From NCBI GenBank assembly GCA_003116975.1, contig BGKB01000074.1:237451-301450 (forward strand): a stretch of 64,000 bases of DNA, given 5' to 3'. The position numbers and the translations under genes were made by a program. This stretch comes from Aurantiochytrium sp. KH105. Lineage: Eukaryota > Sar > Bigyra > Thraustochytrida > Thraustochytriidae. Under the pieces are notes generated by a model. The model made no database searches. It had not been told where the DNA came from and saw nothing but the letters and a program-made list of their open reading frames with translations. Within the stretch, counting starts at the first letter, position 1, and every line of letters begins with the position of its first letter. Positions 38,603-48,723 of this stretch are shown piece by piece.

Positions 38603-40183
38603 CTACTTGAGCTCGTAGATGTTGACGCCATCCGGATCAACGTAGTGATCAACCGAGATTTCGGCATCTTCTGCAGAAATGCGCTCGCGCTTTGTAGCCG
38701 TGTCCGCGGCGGGAGACTCCGCGGCGCGACGTACATGCAACGGCAAGGTGAGCGATTGAGCACTCTTGACAAAGGCCTCGAGGCCTTCGCCACGAAGAGA
38801 CACGAGAGGGCTCAGCTCACAGGCCAGATCCGCATCCCCCGAAAGCTTGGCGCCGGCAGACTCGAGCCAACCGCGGTGAAGCGTATACGTCATGGCGCGA
38901 GCCGAGTCCGGAGAGTCTGTGGCGGTTCCTGGGGCGTTCTTAACAGGGGCAAACTCCTGCTTGCGGTCGCACTCGAAGACGGCGAATCGCTCGGCGTGGG
39001 GAAAGACATCAAAGATGAACATTTCCAACTTGATGCCGTTCGGCGAGTCAGGAGCGGTCTTCTCGCCATCTTCGTTGGCGTACGGAATCTTCTTGTGCGC
39101 GACATGATATGTGTTAGCAAGCGCAGGCAATGCCACGTTGCGGAGAAAGTCGATGGAAAAGACGTGGTTGCAAATGTTGCCCGAGCGAAAGAGCAGCTGG
39201 CCGCTCTCATCCGTCTGCTTGGCCAGAGTCTCGTCGAGCTCGGAGTACTCGACGACGCTCGGCTTGCCTCCCTTGAGGGCCATGACGCCAACCTTTTCGT
39301 CCCAAGAGACCTTGGGACAGCCCTTGTTTCCAACTTGGGCGTCTTTGGCGAGACAAAAACCGACAAAGAGCGGGTCAGCCGGCTGCACGAGCGAATTGTC
39401 GACGGAGGTTACGTGCATGAGCTTGACGCCGCGCTTGTCCATGTCTGCGAAAACGCCGTTTGCGTCCATGGCGCGGTAAATGCCGCCGTTTCCGTCGGGC
39501 GCGACGGCCAACTTGTCCTTGGATTCGAGAATGAACTTGCCCTCGTCCGTCGTCATGCAAGGAAGGGTGCCCTGGGGAAAGAAGCGAACCTCCTTTTCGC
39601 CAAGGCCAAAGTACTTGTTCTCCTTGAAGAAGGAGCGCGTGTCGGCATCATTGAGAGGGCTCGTCATGATGTACCATGGGATGCTGACCTTGCTTTCTTT
39701 GGTGGAGGTCTGCTCGGCCACGAGCCGACGAAGCGAGCGGATGCGCTCGCCCATGAGCTGGAAGAGGGACTTGTGGCTAGGGAGACCAATGTCGTACATG
39801 CCCTTGGCGCGGCTAAAGCCAAGACGGGTGCCTTGGCCTCCAGACAGGACAACAAAGGCTACTTCGCCACGAGCCATGCTCTCGTAGGCCTTTTGAGACC
39901 ACTGCTCTCCATTCTCTTGAATGGCGGTCTCCGAAGCGACCTCCTTGGGGTCCACGGGGCTGATTTTGTCATCATTTTCATTCTTGTCATCGCCTGCCGG
40001 GTGCACGGACGCTTCAAAGAGGGTCTTGCATCGTTCCACGTCGACCTCTTCGAGCTGCTTGACAAGGTTGCTCTGCTCCTCCGCCGAGAGCTTTTCCACA
40101 AACTTGAACACGTGTTCCTGGCCGAACTTGGCGTACCGCTCGCGCAGCTCCGGCGTGGCCTTCTTGAGCCCGTTGTTGCCCAT
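38603..40183 (-). CDS. UAP1: UDP-N-acetylglucosamine pyrophosphorylase (526 aa)
   Basis: Makes UDP-GlcNAc from UTP and GlcNAc-1-phosphate in the cytosol, feeding chitin, N-glycan and GPI synthesis. The nucleotide-binding signature is VLSGGQGTRLGFSRAKGMYD, followed by GLPSHKSLFQLM. PWYIMTSPLNDADT, FFPQGTLPCMT, LAVAPDGNGGIYRAM and HVTSVDNSLVQPADP are further family blocks; FDVFPHAERFAVFECDR and EFAPVKNAPG contact the sugar and phosphate. The frame is open to 40327, but the first 48 codons (Arg-rich, then poly-Glu/Lys) are unlike the family; ATG 40183 (MGNNGLKKATPELRERYAKF) gives the usual length of about 520. A very long open frame on the opposite strand is a codon-bias shadow. Confidence 0.95.
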   Translation of the reverse strand: MGNNGLKKATPELRERYAKFGQEHVFKFVEKLSAEEQSNLVKQLEEVDVERCKTLFEASVHPAGDDKNENDDKISPVDPKEVASETAIQENGEQWSQKAYESMARGEVAFVVLSGGQGTRLGFSRAKGMYDIGLPSHKSLFQLMGERIRSLRRLVAEQTSTKESKVSIPWYIMTSPLNDADTRSFFKENKYFGLGEKEVRFFPQGTLPCMTTDEGKFILESKDKLAVAPDGNGGIYRAMDANGVFADMDKRGVKLMHVTSVDNSLVQPADPLFVGFCLAKDAQVGNKGCPKVSWDEKVGVMALKGGKPSVVEYSELDETLAKQTDESGQLLFRSGNICNHVFSIDFLRNVALPALANTYHVAHKKIPYANEDGEKTAPDSPNGIKLEMFIFDVFPHAERFAVFECDRKQEFAPVKNAPGTATDSPDSARAMTYTLHRGWLESAGAKLSGDADLACELSPLVSLRGEGLEAFVKSAQSLTLPLHVRRAAESPAADTATKRERISAEDAEISVDHYVDPDGVNIYELK

Positions 40184-40804
40184 GATGTCGCTGGAGTTGG
40201 CGGTCACCGACTCTTTCTCCTCCTCCTCCTCCTTCTTCTTCTCCCCGTCCGCGCGTCTCCCGTGCCTTTCTGCGTATCGCCTCGACGGGCTCGACGGACC
40301 TCGACGCGGCCGGACTCGCTGCGGCAAGTCTCCGGAGCACGACGCGCCGCGCGGCGATCACGGTCTGCTCGCCTCCGCGGGGCGCTCCTCGAGCCGGCGG
40401 CCCTCGCAACAACAATCTTCACGGTCAGTCATCCAGGAAGCACTGCACCTCGTCTCGCGCGGTGTGTATGTGTGTGTGTGTCCAGGTTACATTAGTGCTA
40501 TACATATCCAAGATTCTGCGGAATCCAGTCTCGACGCGACTGCGAGCGGCCTCGAGCGGCCGCGCGAGATCGAATGAAGGCTGGCGCGAGTGGATCTCCC
40601 CGCGTGCTCTCGCCACGGAGCGCGGGATTCTCGACGCCTCCGCGCTCGCAGCGCTCGGGGAGGTCGCGCGCGACGGGCCGTGCGGGTTTCCTGCGTGCTT
40701 TTTTGCACTCTGATGACTGACTATGAAGAAGGTGGTCGCTGGAGAGCGCCATCATCGACGCACGCGGCAGAACGGCAAGCGGGAAAACGACGCGCGGCGG
40801 CGGG
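40184..40804. promoter_or_regulatory. Divergent region, UAP1 (-) and small helical protein (+)
   Basis: 621 bases. It has a poly-Glu-coding CTCC run near 40220, a GT microsatellite at about 40460-40480, and GC-rich sequence. No gene or clear core promoter element was found. Confidence 0.45.
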
Positions 40805-41032
40805 ATGAGCGCGGCGCAGGCGCAGCGGGACGCGGACGCGCTGGCGGGGGAGACCGAGGCGGTGGTGACCTCGGTGTCGACGCTGTTCGAGAAGGTGCTG
40901 GTCCAGGCGAAGGACGTCAACGACCTCTGCGAGAGCATGCGGGAGCAGGCGAGCTTCTTCGCGCGCTGGAACCGACTGTTGGCGGACGGCGCCAGGAAGA
41001 GCGCAAGGGCGCAGACGGCCGAGCAGGCGTAG
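40805..41032 (+). CDS. Small helical protein, 75 aa (weak DASH/Dad-like resemblance)
   Basis: ATG 40805 to TAG 41030-41032. Codon choice is strongly G/C at position 3 with ordinary amino-acid composition, unlike the repeats around it. The whole protein is predicted helical: AQRDADALAGETEAVVTSV, LFEKVLVQAKDVNDLCESM, then ASFFARWNRLLADGARK with an aromatic-rich end. The pattern VV..x..TL followed by a helix ending in a Trp is loosely like the small Dad subunits of the kinetochore DASH/Dam1 complex, and small BLOC-type subunits look similar. I do not assign it. No signal or membrane segment. It could also be one exon of a longer gene. Confidence 0.5.
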   Translation: MSAAQAQRDADALAGETEAVVTSVSTLFEKVLVQAKDVNDLCESMREQASFFARWNRLLADGARKSARAQTAEQA

Positions 41033-41226
41033 TACAGTAGGCCTAGAAGCCAATCCAGTCCGCGTGAATCGTTCTTCTCGTAAATGAAAAGCGTTCGCGA
41101 GGTCGCCTCGTGCGCTAAAGACAAGATCTAACGCGAGGTGGTGGCGGTTATGAATTATTTGCTTGTGCAAGTCGTACAAGTAAGAAAATTTTTACCCAAT
41201 GTATGAAGTGACGCTGCTGCGCGAGG

Positions 41227-42930
41227 TCAAGTCGCATTGCGACGCTGCGCGTCCCGAACGACGGCATCCCAGTCGGTGCGGAAGATAATGGCGCCCAAAA
41301 TTACGCACAACAAAAAGTATCCCGTTGCTACGCCCGTGTAAAGTCCGGTCAGATCATGGCGCCAAAACGTGATAAAGAGGTATGAGCACGGGACCTGGCC
41401 CGCCCATGATCCAACGACCCCTGCAAAAAACGTAGTGCGCGTCTGACCCATGGCCACTGGGATCTGCTCCAAAAACACGGAAAGGTTCATCATCAAAAGC
41501 GTCAGCGCAATGGGCACAGAGGATTTCTCGAAAAGATCAATGACCTCTGGGTCGTTGGAGAATACGAGAGCAATGTACTGCACCGCAAAGCACACTACCA
41601 GAACAATGCTCATCAAAATGGTGATTGTAACGGCAATACCTGTATGCACAGACAATTTTGCACTGGCAATGTCTGCAGCACCGAGAAAGGTGCTCAGGCG
41701 GACGCGCACCGCAAACCCAAGTGCTACCCACATGAAAATGATACCATAGGAAGAAGCGAAAGTTCCTCGGTTAAAAGAAACATATATTGTTAGTGAGCAG
41801 GTCCCATGCTGTACATTTGTCGGTCTTTCCCGATTATTCGTGAACTTACATCCAACGATAGTGAGCGACATCCAAAGAATGCGGTACGAGGCATTGAAGA
41901 CGGCAAGGTCCGTGTTGCCAAGGGTAGCGGCAAAGATGCCAATGACGCTCATCCGCCAATAATCGGAGCATGAGCTGAGCACGGCCGGGACATAGAGCCG
42001 GAAGAACTCGCGAAGTCGCGCCCAGGTCACCTCCTCGAAATGCCAGCCCTCCCAGCCGAGCTGCGAAGGGAGGCTTTGGAGATAGCCATAAATGAACCAA
42101 AATACAACGAGCTGCATCGTCTCTGTGCCCGCAGTGACCCAGGGGCAGGCAGCAAAGCCAAAGCCCAGCCAGCCTTTGAAAGGAATGCCAAGAACAAGCG
42201 TCAGCCCAAGCGTAAGATTGAGGATCGCCGCAAACACAGAGACATTGGCTTCTGGCTTGACGCGGCCGTGCGCCGAAAGAAACTGAGAAAACTGCCCCAT
42301 CAGGGTCCGCCCGGGAATGGCGAGCGCTAGGACGGCGCCGTAGTAGCTTGCTTGCGGGATGAGTGCGGCATCAACGCCCATGCTTTGCAAAATCGGTCCC
42401 GTAAGGAACCAAAGCAGCATGACGACGATCACAATGGGCACGAGAGAGACCAGACTGACTTGGAGCCAAATGGATGCAAGGCGAAAGTTGCCTGCGCCCA
42501 CGGCCTGACCCACAAAGACGCCCAGCACGCCGCCCATGGTCAGCACGCCGGTTGACGACATCCAAAGGTCTGCCACGGCGCTCGCCTCGAGCGCCTCGGT
42601 CGACACATGCCCGATGATCGAAGTATCCGTGGTCTTGATGACCACCCAGCTTGCCCGCGCCAAGAAAAGCCCCACTCCAAGGTACAGGATCTCGCCTAGC
42701 TCGTGTGTCCACGTCGTGGACTTGGTCTCGGCACGAGAGCTCGTGGCCCCGGCAGCCTCATCTTCGCTGCCGTTACGGGGCGGGGTCTCGCCCGCGACGC
42801 TTTCGATGCGCTCGTTGTCACGAGCACCATCAGCGCCGGCACCGCCCCCGCGCCTGTCGGCCGCAGTCTCGCCAGCGTTCACCTCGCCCTCCTCGAGCAG
42901 CGCGGTGCGCAGCTCATCGTCTCGCGCCAT
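41227..42930 (-). CDS. MATE-family transporter, two exons (about 525 aa)
   Basis: Exon 1 is 42930..41850 and exon 2 is 41723..41227; the intron is 41849..41724 (GTAAGT to GGGTAG, 126 bp). The protein has a polar N-terminus of about 95 residues, then 12 hydrophobic segments. Family marks include TTDTSIIGHVSTEALEASAV, VFVGQAVGAGNFRLASIWL, IPGRTLMGQFSQFLSAHGRV and SCSDYWRMSVIGIFAATLG. Joining gives TIVGSLGFAVRVRLSTFLGAAD, which fits the conserved MATE block ending LGAG-N/D. MATE proteins export organic cations or drugs against H+ or Na+. The intron length is a multiple of three and has no stop, so an unspliced 567-residue reading is also open; it would insert KFTNNRERPTNVQ-type sequence into a membrane segment. 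A nearer acceptor (ACCGAG) would create a stop. Confidence 0.85.
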   Translation of the reverse strand: MARDDELRTALLEEGEVNAGETAADRRGGGAGADGARDNERIESVAGETPPRNGSEDEAAGATSSRAETKSTTWTHELGEILYLGVGLFLARASWVVIKTTDTSIIGHVSTEALEASAVADLWMSSTGVLTMGGVLGVFVGQAVGAGNFRLASIWLQVSLVSLVPIVIVVMLLWFLTGPILQSMGVDAALIPQASYYGAVLALAIPGRTLMGQFSQFLSAHGRVKPEANVSVFAAILNLTLGLTLVLGIPFKGWLGFGFAACPWVTAGTETMQLVVFWFIYGYLQSLPSQLGWEGWHFEEVTWARLREFFRLYVPAVLSSCSDYWRMSVIGIFAATLGNTDLAVFNASYRILWMSLTIVGCKFTNNRERPTNVQHGTCSLTIYVSFNRGTFASSYGIIFMWVALGFAVRVRLSTFLGAADIASAKLSVHTGIAVTITILMSIVLVVCFAVQYIALVFSNDPEVIDLFEKSSVPIALTLLMMNLSVFLEQIPVAMGQTRTTFFAGVVGSWAGQVPCSYLFITFWRHDLTGLYTGVATGYFLLCVILGAIIFRTDWDAVVRDAQRRNAT

Positions 42931-44361
42931 GTGTGCGAGTGTAGTATACTACGGGTCCATTCAAGTTGCCAAGAGCGGTATCATGCCATGGCATTGTTCA
43001 CCCACGCGAGTCGTTCTTGTGTTACGAGCTTGTAGAAGAACATGCCGTACTCAGCTTATCGTGTACTATGGGCTCAGACTGAACGGCCCGGTCACGAAGC
43101 AAGTGCCGCCGCAGCCGGGATGGCGCGTAGCGCATGCGCGGCGTGTCCAGCAAGGAAAACGGGGGGTCGCCGACGACACGCCATGCTGACTTTAGGACAA
43201 GAAACTCGATTTTGAGTTGAGGGGGGAGGCCGGCTCAACCGACCTCCCTCAACTAGAAACTAACTTGACAGTGAGTTGCCTTGGTGTCCCACTCGGCAAG
43301 TCATACAGCCTCAATTTATGAGAGAGCCCGGAGATTAAGATGAGCTCTGGTCAGACTAACCGACGAGACGAAAGAGAGGTTTTCGGGTGAAGGTGAACAA
43401 ACGTATCTCCTCCAAAAGGCTAATCACCGATCATGACTCCCTCTCTCCCCCCCCCCTTCTTACACACATCACCTTCTTCTCCACAACAATCTCTTGGACA
43501 ATCGACCTCACAGTCAGTCAAGGCCTGGTGCCTTGACATTGCAGCGGCCAGGGCCAGCAGGAAGAACAAAGTGTCCTGTCCTGCTAGCAGCCTTGCTCGG
43601 TCGGTTTCTGCCCACGTTGTCGACGAGGGTCTTGAGGTCTTCCGCTCGCCGCCATCGCAGACCGGCCCTCTCGGTTTCTTCCCCGTCACGCTCGCAGTCA
43701 TTTGCTCTCCCGTCCGAGTTTCCCCTCTTCTTCGCGCCCGCGTTGGACGAAGTCTTCGTTTCGTTCTTGGGCCGCGCCTGTAAAAAAATAAAAGAGGGGG
43801 CGCTTCACAGTCACTTCCCCCCTCTCTCATCGAGGCCGTGACGCTCTCCGCCGCGGCGCTGGAGCACGCGCGGCGGCCGAGCGAGCGTCCGCGGCAGCAG
43901 CCGGCTGCAGCGCGCGCCAACGAACGAACGAACGAACGAACGGACGGCGAGTTGGCGCCCTCAGGTGAAGAGATGCTGCACCCCCTCGTAGTCGGTACAC
44001 TAGGCCTAGTATACTACTACAGGCGTGACGGTCCGCAGCCGGAAGGGGACGGGACCCGCAGCAGCAGCGCGCGCACTCGAAAGAAAGCGTCACCGCCGCG
44101 TGCGTGTGCGTGTAGTGCGCGTCCACCAGCCGGCCAGCCAGACAGCCAGCATGGCCAGCCAGCCATGCCAGGCTGCTCGTGTGATGGTGGTATATAATGG
44201 CTTGGGGGAGCAGAGCAGAGCAGAGCATGAAAAGCAGTGCCGCCTGCAGCCAACGCTGTAGTCAGCAAACCCGCATTGCTGCAAAAGACCTGGTTGACTA
44301 CAAACAAGTCTGCACGCCTGTGAAGGGGGCAAGGCGAAGGGGGGGGGGGGGGGGGGGCGCC
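42931..44361. promoter_or_regulatory. Divergent region, MATE (-) and ABCG (+)
   Basis: 1.43 kb with no supported gene. It holds a short hairpin at 43216-43253, a CT/C-rich tract at 43438-43458, GAAC repeats at 43917-43942, GCCAGCCAGC repeats near 44130-44165, TATATAA at 44191-44197, AGAGC x3 at 44208-44225 and a G18 run at about 44340-44357. Confidence 0.5.
44191..44197 (+). promoter_or_regulatory. TATA box of the ABCG gene
   Basis: TATATAA followed by ATGG. The first ATG of the long frame (44197) overlaps this box, so translation must start later; ATG 44227 would lie close to the transcript start, and ATG 44362 is the likely start. Confidence 0.55.
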
Positions 44362-47300
44362 ATGCTCCCGCCGAGAAAGCCATCTTCGACGGAAGCGAAC
44401 TCGTCGTGGGGCTCGTGGCTCCCGACATTCGCACAATGGAGGACTTCGAGCACGGAGGGAGACGCCGGGTCCTCGTGGCTGACGAAATGGTGGAATGGAG
44501 AGGACACGGAGGGCGAGATGGAGGGCAGACCTCAAAGTACCCCGAGAGAAGAACAGGCAGAAAGTAAGTCTTTGCGAGCGAGCGTTGCCACGGACACGAG
44601 CGTGTACCTGCACAGCGAGCCTTCCAGTGTCTTCGAACCCTTCAACGGCGAACCCCGTCTGCCCATCACCGTGTCCATGACCAATGTCAGCTTTACAGCC
44701 AAAGTCGCACACAAGGACACGAACCTGCGGACAGTCTACACAGTCTTCCGCGACGCCCTGCGCCTCTGCAAGCGTACAGAGACTCAAGACTTGCACATCC
44801 TGAATGACATCTCGCTTTCCTTGCAGCCTGGCACGAGCACATTGCTTTTGGGCGCGCCGGGATCTGGCAAATCGAGCTTGCTGCATTTGCTCGCAGGCCG
44901 TCTGAAGACAGGTCGCGGGACCTCTTTTTCAGGCAGCATCACTTACAACAAAATCGATCAGTCCAATCTCGAAATGACCAAGATCGCGACCTTGGTGGCC
45001 CAAATCGATGAACATCTTCCGCTTCAGACTGTGCGTGAGATTTTCGACTTTGCAAACCGCACGATGGGAAGTTCGCAGGCCTTTACGCGCAAGTCGGGCA
45101 AGGGAATTCCCAAAGGCTCGTGCGAGGAGGATGTGCGAAAGGCACTCAAGTTTGCTGTGAACGACATGCTTTCTCTGCTCGGCTTGAGCGGCGCCGCCAA
45201 CACCATCATCGGAAACGAGCTCTTTCGGGGCGTCTCGGGCGGCGAGCGCAAGCGCACGACACTTGGCGAGATGCTCTTTGGCCGCCATCCGCTTCTCTTG
45301 CTCGACGAAATTACCACCGGACTCGACAGTGCCACAGCGTTCAAGGTGGTCCAGACCCTTAACGCGGCGACGCGTAGTATGCAGTCAATCGCTGTGATCT
45401 CGCTGCTGCAGCCCGGACCCGAGCTCGTCAAAGTTTTTGACGACATCATTCTCATGTGCGAAGGCCTCGTCATTTATCATGGGCCCGTTCGACGGGTGCT
45501 CAAATACTTTGCTTCGCTCGGTTTCATGTGCGCGAGCGGGCGAAGCATTGGTGATTTTCTCGCTGACATGACCACGCCTCGGCGTCGTCGGTACTTTTCT
45601 GGCAATTCACTTCCGTCCACGGTGGAGCTTGCGGAGCAGTGGAAGCGATCTGCCGCCGCAGAGAACGCGAGCATTCAAACCGAAGTCACGGACACCATTC
45701 CGCCATTCTATCGCAAAGGCGGGAGCCCGTATATTCTGGACGCAATGTCGGACTTCAAGGTGGTCCTTCAGCACGTGCTAAAGACATATTGGGGCGACAA
45801 GATTGTGCACATTGCGCTGCTTCTCCGCGGCATCCTCATCAGCGCGCTTTTGGGAGGACTTTTCTTTTCGCTGCCCACAGTGTCAGAGACAGCCGGCGAC
45901 CTGACTTGGATCAGCAACCGTTTATCGGCCGTGTTCTTCACGTTCTTTTTGTTTTCCACAACCTCATTCGAGTCACTGCCCTTTCTGATCGCTTCACGGG
46001 ATGTGCTACATAAGCAGCTTGATGCGAAAATGCTACGTCCGCTCTCCTACATTTTCGCAGACAATGCGCTCATGAGCGTGGCCATCATTCCCGAGGTCAT
46101 TTGCGTCGCTTCGATCGTATTCTGGATGGCTGAGCATGTGGATCGAGAGGCCGATGATGCCATGAGCGTTTATGGGCTTGTTCTTGCGATCGGTTATGCC
46201 TTGAGCTTTGCAGTCAACTCGATCACGCGGGCAATCGCATATGGGTCGCCAGACTTGGTCATGGCCTTTTTGCTGCACGCCATGCTGATCATCGGAATCT
46301 TGTACTTTTTCTCCGGTTTCTTTATCTCGGAAGACACACTTCCAGACTGGCTCGTGTGGCTCTTTTGGATCTCCCCGGTAAGCTTTGCGATGCGAGCAAC
46401 GGGCATCGTCATCTTTGATAGCGAGACCTTTGCGGACCAGGGCCATCTCGCTCTGGAATTGTACGAGATTCGCTCGAATCGTAACTGGGTGTGGATCGCC
46501 ATCATCTACAACATTGGCGTTGGTCTGCTCGCCATCTTGGTGCAATGGCTTCTCCTGCGCAACAAGCGCTTTGGAAACCACCGAGCACATCGCGCAGGCG
46601 GCGGCCCTGGCTGGGATGAAGAGGAGGACATGCTTATTGAGGAGGACCTCGAGCGGTCGATGAGTAACGGGCACGACGATCGCGCTGCGGCGGCAGCCGC
46701 AGCTCTGACTGCGAGCATGCCGTGTCCCAAGGTGAACTTTTCCTTTCGGGACATCTCGTATGTCGTGAACCTCAAGTCAAAGACCAAACGCAAGAAACTT
46801 CTTTCGAATGTGTCGGGCCATGTGACCAATGGCCGCATGTGCGCGATTATTGGCGCTACAGGCGCTGGTAAGACGACCCTCTTGAACCAAATTGCACTGC
46901 GCACAACCTCGGGAGAGCGCACGGGCGAGCTCTTGCTCCATGGGCGTACCGTGACGGATCCGCGCGCCTTTCAGCGCATGCTGGGCTTTTGCGAACAGGA
47001 GGACCACCATTGCGCTTTCGCAACGGTGCGAGAGGCAACGCTGTTTTCGGCCCGGCTGCGACTCCCGCGGGACACGGAAGAATCCGTGATGGAGGCCACG
47101 GTCGACGCCATCCTTGAGACACTGGAGCTATCAAGCATTGCGCACCAAATGATTGGCGTCAAGGGCCATGGCGGGCTTTCGGTCGGGCAGTTTAAGCGGT
47201 TGACGGTAGCCGTGGAATTGGCGGCGAATCCCGCAATATTGTTCCTGGACGAGCCCACGTCGGGTCTGGACGCCACTGCCGCCGAGGTGACAATGCGTGC

Positions 47301-48723
47301 GGTGCGCCGCGTTTGCGAAGCAGGGCGCACAGTGCTGTGCACCATTCACCAACCGAGTCGGGAAGTCTTTGCTCTTTTTGACGACATTCTACTTTTGCAA
47401 AAGGGCGGCCGTGTGGCGTATCACGGCCCGGTGTCAGACTTGGTAGCGTACTTTTCGCGTTACGAGGCCAATACGCTGCCCAGGCCGGAAGGCGAGTTCA
47501 ACCCGAGCTTGTACGCGCTTAAGGTGCTGGAATTGGGTCAGACTGTGACGCAACATGCTGCTGGTACGGACGGCAGCAGCAGCAGCAGTAGTAGTGGTAG
47601 CAGCAGTGACGGTGACGAGGTTTACGACCAAGGTGCCGGCGCCGGCGTCGACTGGGCCGATTTGTTTCATTCGTCGCCTGAGCATGTTGCTATTCTGGAC
47701 CTGATCATGACGGATAAGAGCAAGGCTCAAACGGATGGCGATGCAGTGACGGAATCGAAGGCGAACCGCGAGCTCTACGTGTCGACATTGGTATCGACGC
47801 TGGCCGTGTGGGCACGATGGAGGACAGCGCTGTGGCGCACTCCGGAATTTTCCCTAGGCCGCTTTGCTGCATTGACCATCTTGCTCTTGCTTTTTAGCCT
47901 GACTCTTGCGCAGAGGACGAGTTTGGACAGCGTAGCAGAGACGCAGTCGTACGTCGGTCTGATCGGCTTTTGTTTGACACTGTGCTGTTTTCTCGTTGCG
48001 CTCGCCAGCTTGGACATCATGTCCAAGATGAGAGCCGTATACTATCGCGAAGCGAGCAACCACATGTACTCGACGTTGGCGCATGTTACGGGTTCTGCGA
48101 TGGTTGACATTGTCTATCTGGTCATATCTTCGCTGGTTGCTGTTACACCGCTGTATCTCATCGTCGGATTGCGTTCAGATGTTGAGGGCTACGTGGCCTT
48201 GGCGAGCATCTTCTTTTCAAGTTTCGTCATTTTCTCGTTCTTGGCACAACTCTTTGTTGCGTTGATGCCCAACATTCGCTTTGCTGTTTTGGGTTTGAGC
48301 CTGTCTGTATCGGTGTTCGTCCTCTTTTCGGGTTTTTTCATCAGTGCTGAAAATGCTCCGGAAGGCTTTCGCTGGCTGTTTCAGGTGTCACCGGCCTTTT
48401 ACATGCTCGAGGGTCTTTCCCAGTCGCAGCTGTGGTGCAATTGCGTGGTGGACTCTGCTTTCAATGCGATCGATGATACCTGCAACAGTGGTCAGTCATG
48501 CGCTGATGTCTGCGACGCGTCATTACCAGGTTGCAACGTGCTCAAAGTCAGTCTTGCTGACGGTGTTCACACGCGTCTCAACGTGTGGCAGTTTATTTCG
48601 ACAAACTTTGACTATGACGGCACACCATGGGCGAAGAACTTTGGTATTACTTTTATCTTTGCACTCGTCTTCAAGACTCTCGAGTATATCTCGCTCCGCG
48701 TGTTTACGCACGGCAAGTCTTAA
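44362..48723 (+). CDS. Full-size ABCG (PDR-type) transporter (1453 aa)
   Basis: Layout NBD1-TMD1-NBD2-TMD2, the reverse order of the PDR/ABCG class, which exports lipids or xenobiotics at the plasma membrane. NBD1: Walker A LLLGAPGSGKSSLL, signature GVSGGERKRTTLGE, Walker B LLLLDEITTGLDSAT. TMD1 runs about residues 465-750 (VHIALLLRGILISALLGGLF, FFTFFLFSTTSFESLPFLI, IGILYFFSGFFISEDTLP). NBD2: Walker A CAIIGATGAGKTTLL, signature GGLSVGQFKRLTVAVELA, Walker B AILFLDEPTSGLDA, then CTIHQPSREVF. TMD2 fills the end (FVLFSGFFISAENAPEGF). A Ser-rich insert (SSSSSSSGSSSDGDE) follows NBD2. NBD2 has GLSVGQ instead of VSGGQ in its signature. The start is chosen at 44362 (GCGCCATGC) because the longer frame begins inside a TATA box. 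AATAAA follows at 48754. Confidence 0.93.
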   Translation: MLPPRKPSSTEANSSWGSWLPTFAQWRTSSTEGDAGSSWLTKWWNGEDTEGEMEGRPQSTPREEQAESKSLRASVATDTSVYLHSEPSSVFEPFNGEPRLPITVSMTNVSFTAKVAHKDTNLRTVYTVFRDALRLCKRTETQDLHILNDISLSLQPGTSTLLLGAPGSGKSSLLHLLAGRLKTGRGTSFSGSITYNKIDQSNLEMTKIATLVAQIDEHLPLQTVREIFDFANRTMGSSQAFTRKSGKGIPKGSCEEDVRKALKFAVNDMLSLLGLSGAANTIIGNELFRGVSGGERKRTTLGEMLFGRHPLLLLDEITTGLDSATAFKVVQTLNAATRSMQSIAVISLLQPGPELVKVFDDIILMCEGLVIYHGPVRRVLKYFASLGFMCASGRSIGDFLADMTTPRRRRYFSGNSLPSTVELAEQWKRSAAAENASIQTEVTDTIPPFYRKGGSPYILDAMSDFKVVLQHVLKTYWGDKIVHIALLLRGILISALLGGLFFSLPTVSETAGDLTWISNRLSAVFFTFFLFSTTSFESLPFLIASRDVLHKQLDAKMLRPLSYIFADNALMSVAIIPEVICVASIVFWMAEHVDREADDAMSVYGLVLAIGYALSFAVNSITRAIAYGSPDLVMAFLLHAMLIIGILYFFSGFFISEDTLPDWLVWLFWISPVSFAMRATGIVIFDSETFADQGHLALELYEIRSNRNWVWIAIIYNIGVGLLAILVQWLLLRNKRFGNHRAHRAGGGPGWDEEEDMLIEEDLERSMSNGHDDRAAAAAAALTASMPCPKVNFSFRDISYVVNLKSKTKRKKLLSNVSGHVTNGRMCAIIGATGAGKTTLLNQIALRTTSGERTGELLLHGRTVTDPRAFQRMLGFCEQEDHHCAFATVREATLFSARLRLPRDTEESVMEATVDAILETLELSSIAHQMIGVKGHGGLSVGQFKRLTVAVELAANPAILFLDEPTSGLDATAAEVTMRAVRRVCEAGRTVLCTIHQPSREVFALFDDILLLQKGGRVAYHGPVSDLVAYFSRYEANTLPRPEGEFNPSLYALKVLELGQTVTQHAAGTDGSSSSSSSGSSSDGDEVYDQGAGAGVDWADLFHSSPEHVAILDLIMTDKSKAQTDGDAVTESKANRELYVSTLVSTLAVWARWRTALWRTPEFSLGRFAALTILLLLFSLTLAQRTSLDSVAETQSYVGLIGFCLTLCCFLVALASLDIMSKMRAVYYREASNHMYSTLAHVTGSAMVDIVYLVISSLVAVTPLYLIVGLRSDVEGYVALASIFFSSFVIFSFLAQLFVALMPNIRFAVLGLSLSVSVFVLFSGFFISAENAPEGFRWLFQVSPAFYMLEGLSQSQLWCNCVVDSAFNAIDDTCNSGQSCADVCDASLPGCNVLKVSLADGVHTRLNVWQFISTNFDYDGTPWAKNFGITFIFALVFKTLEYISLRVFTHGKS

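Noticed and set aside
38645-40495. 616-codon plus-strand frame opposite UAP1
   Set aside because: Antisense shadow of a well-supported gene; no domain or start context.
44197-44361. Upstream extension of the ABCG protein from ATG 44197
   Set aside because: That ATG overlaps a TATA box, and the extension ends in a poly-Gly run coded by G18; the start was placed at 44362.
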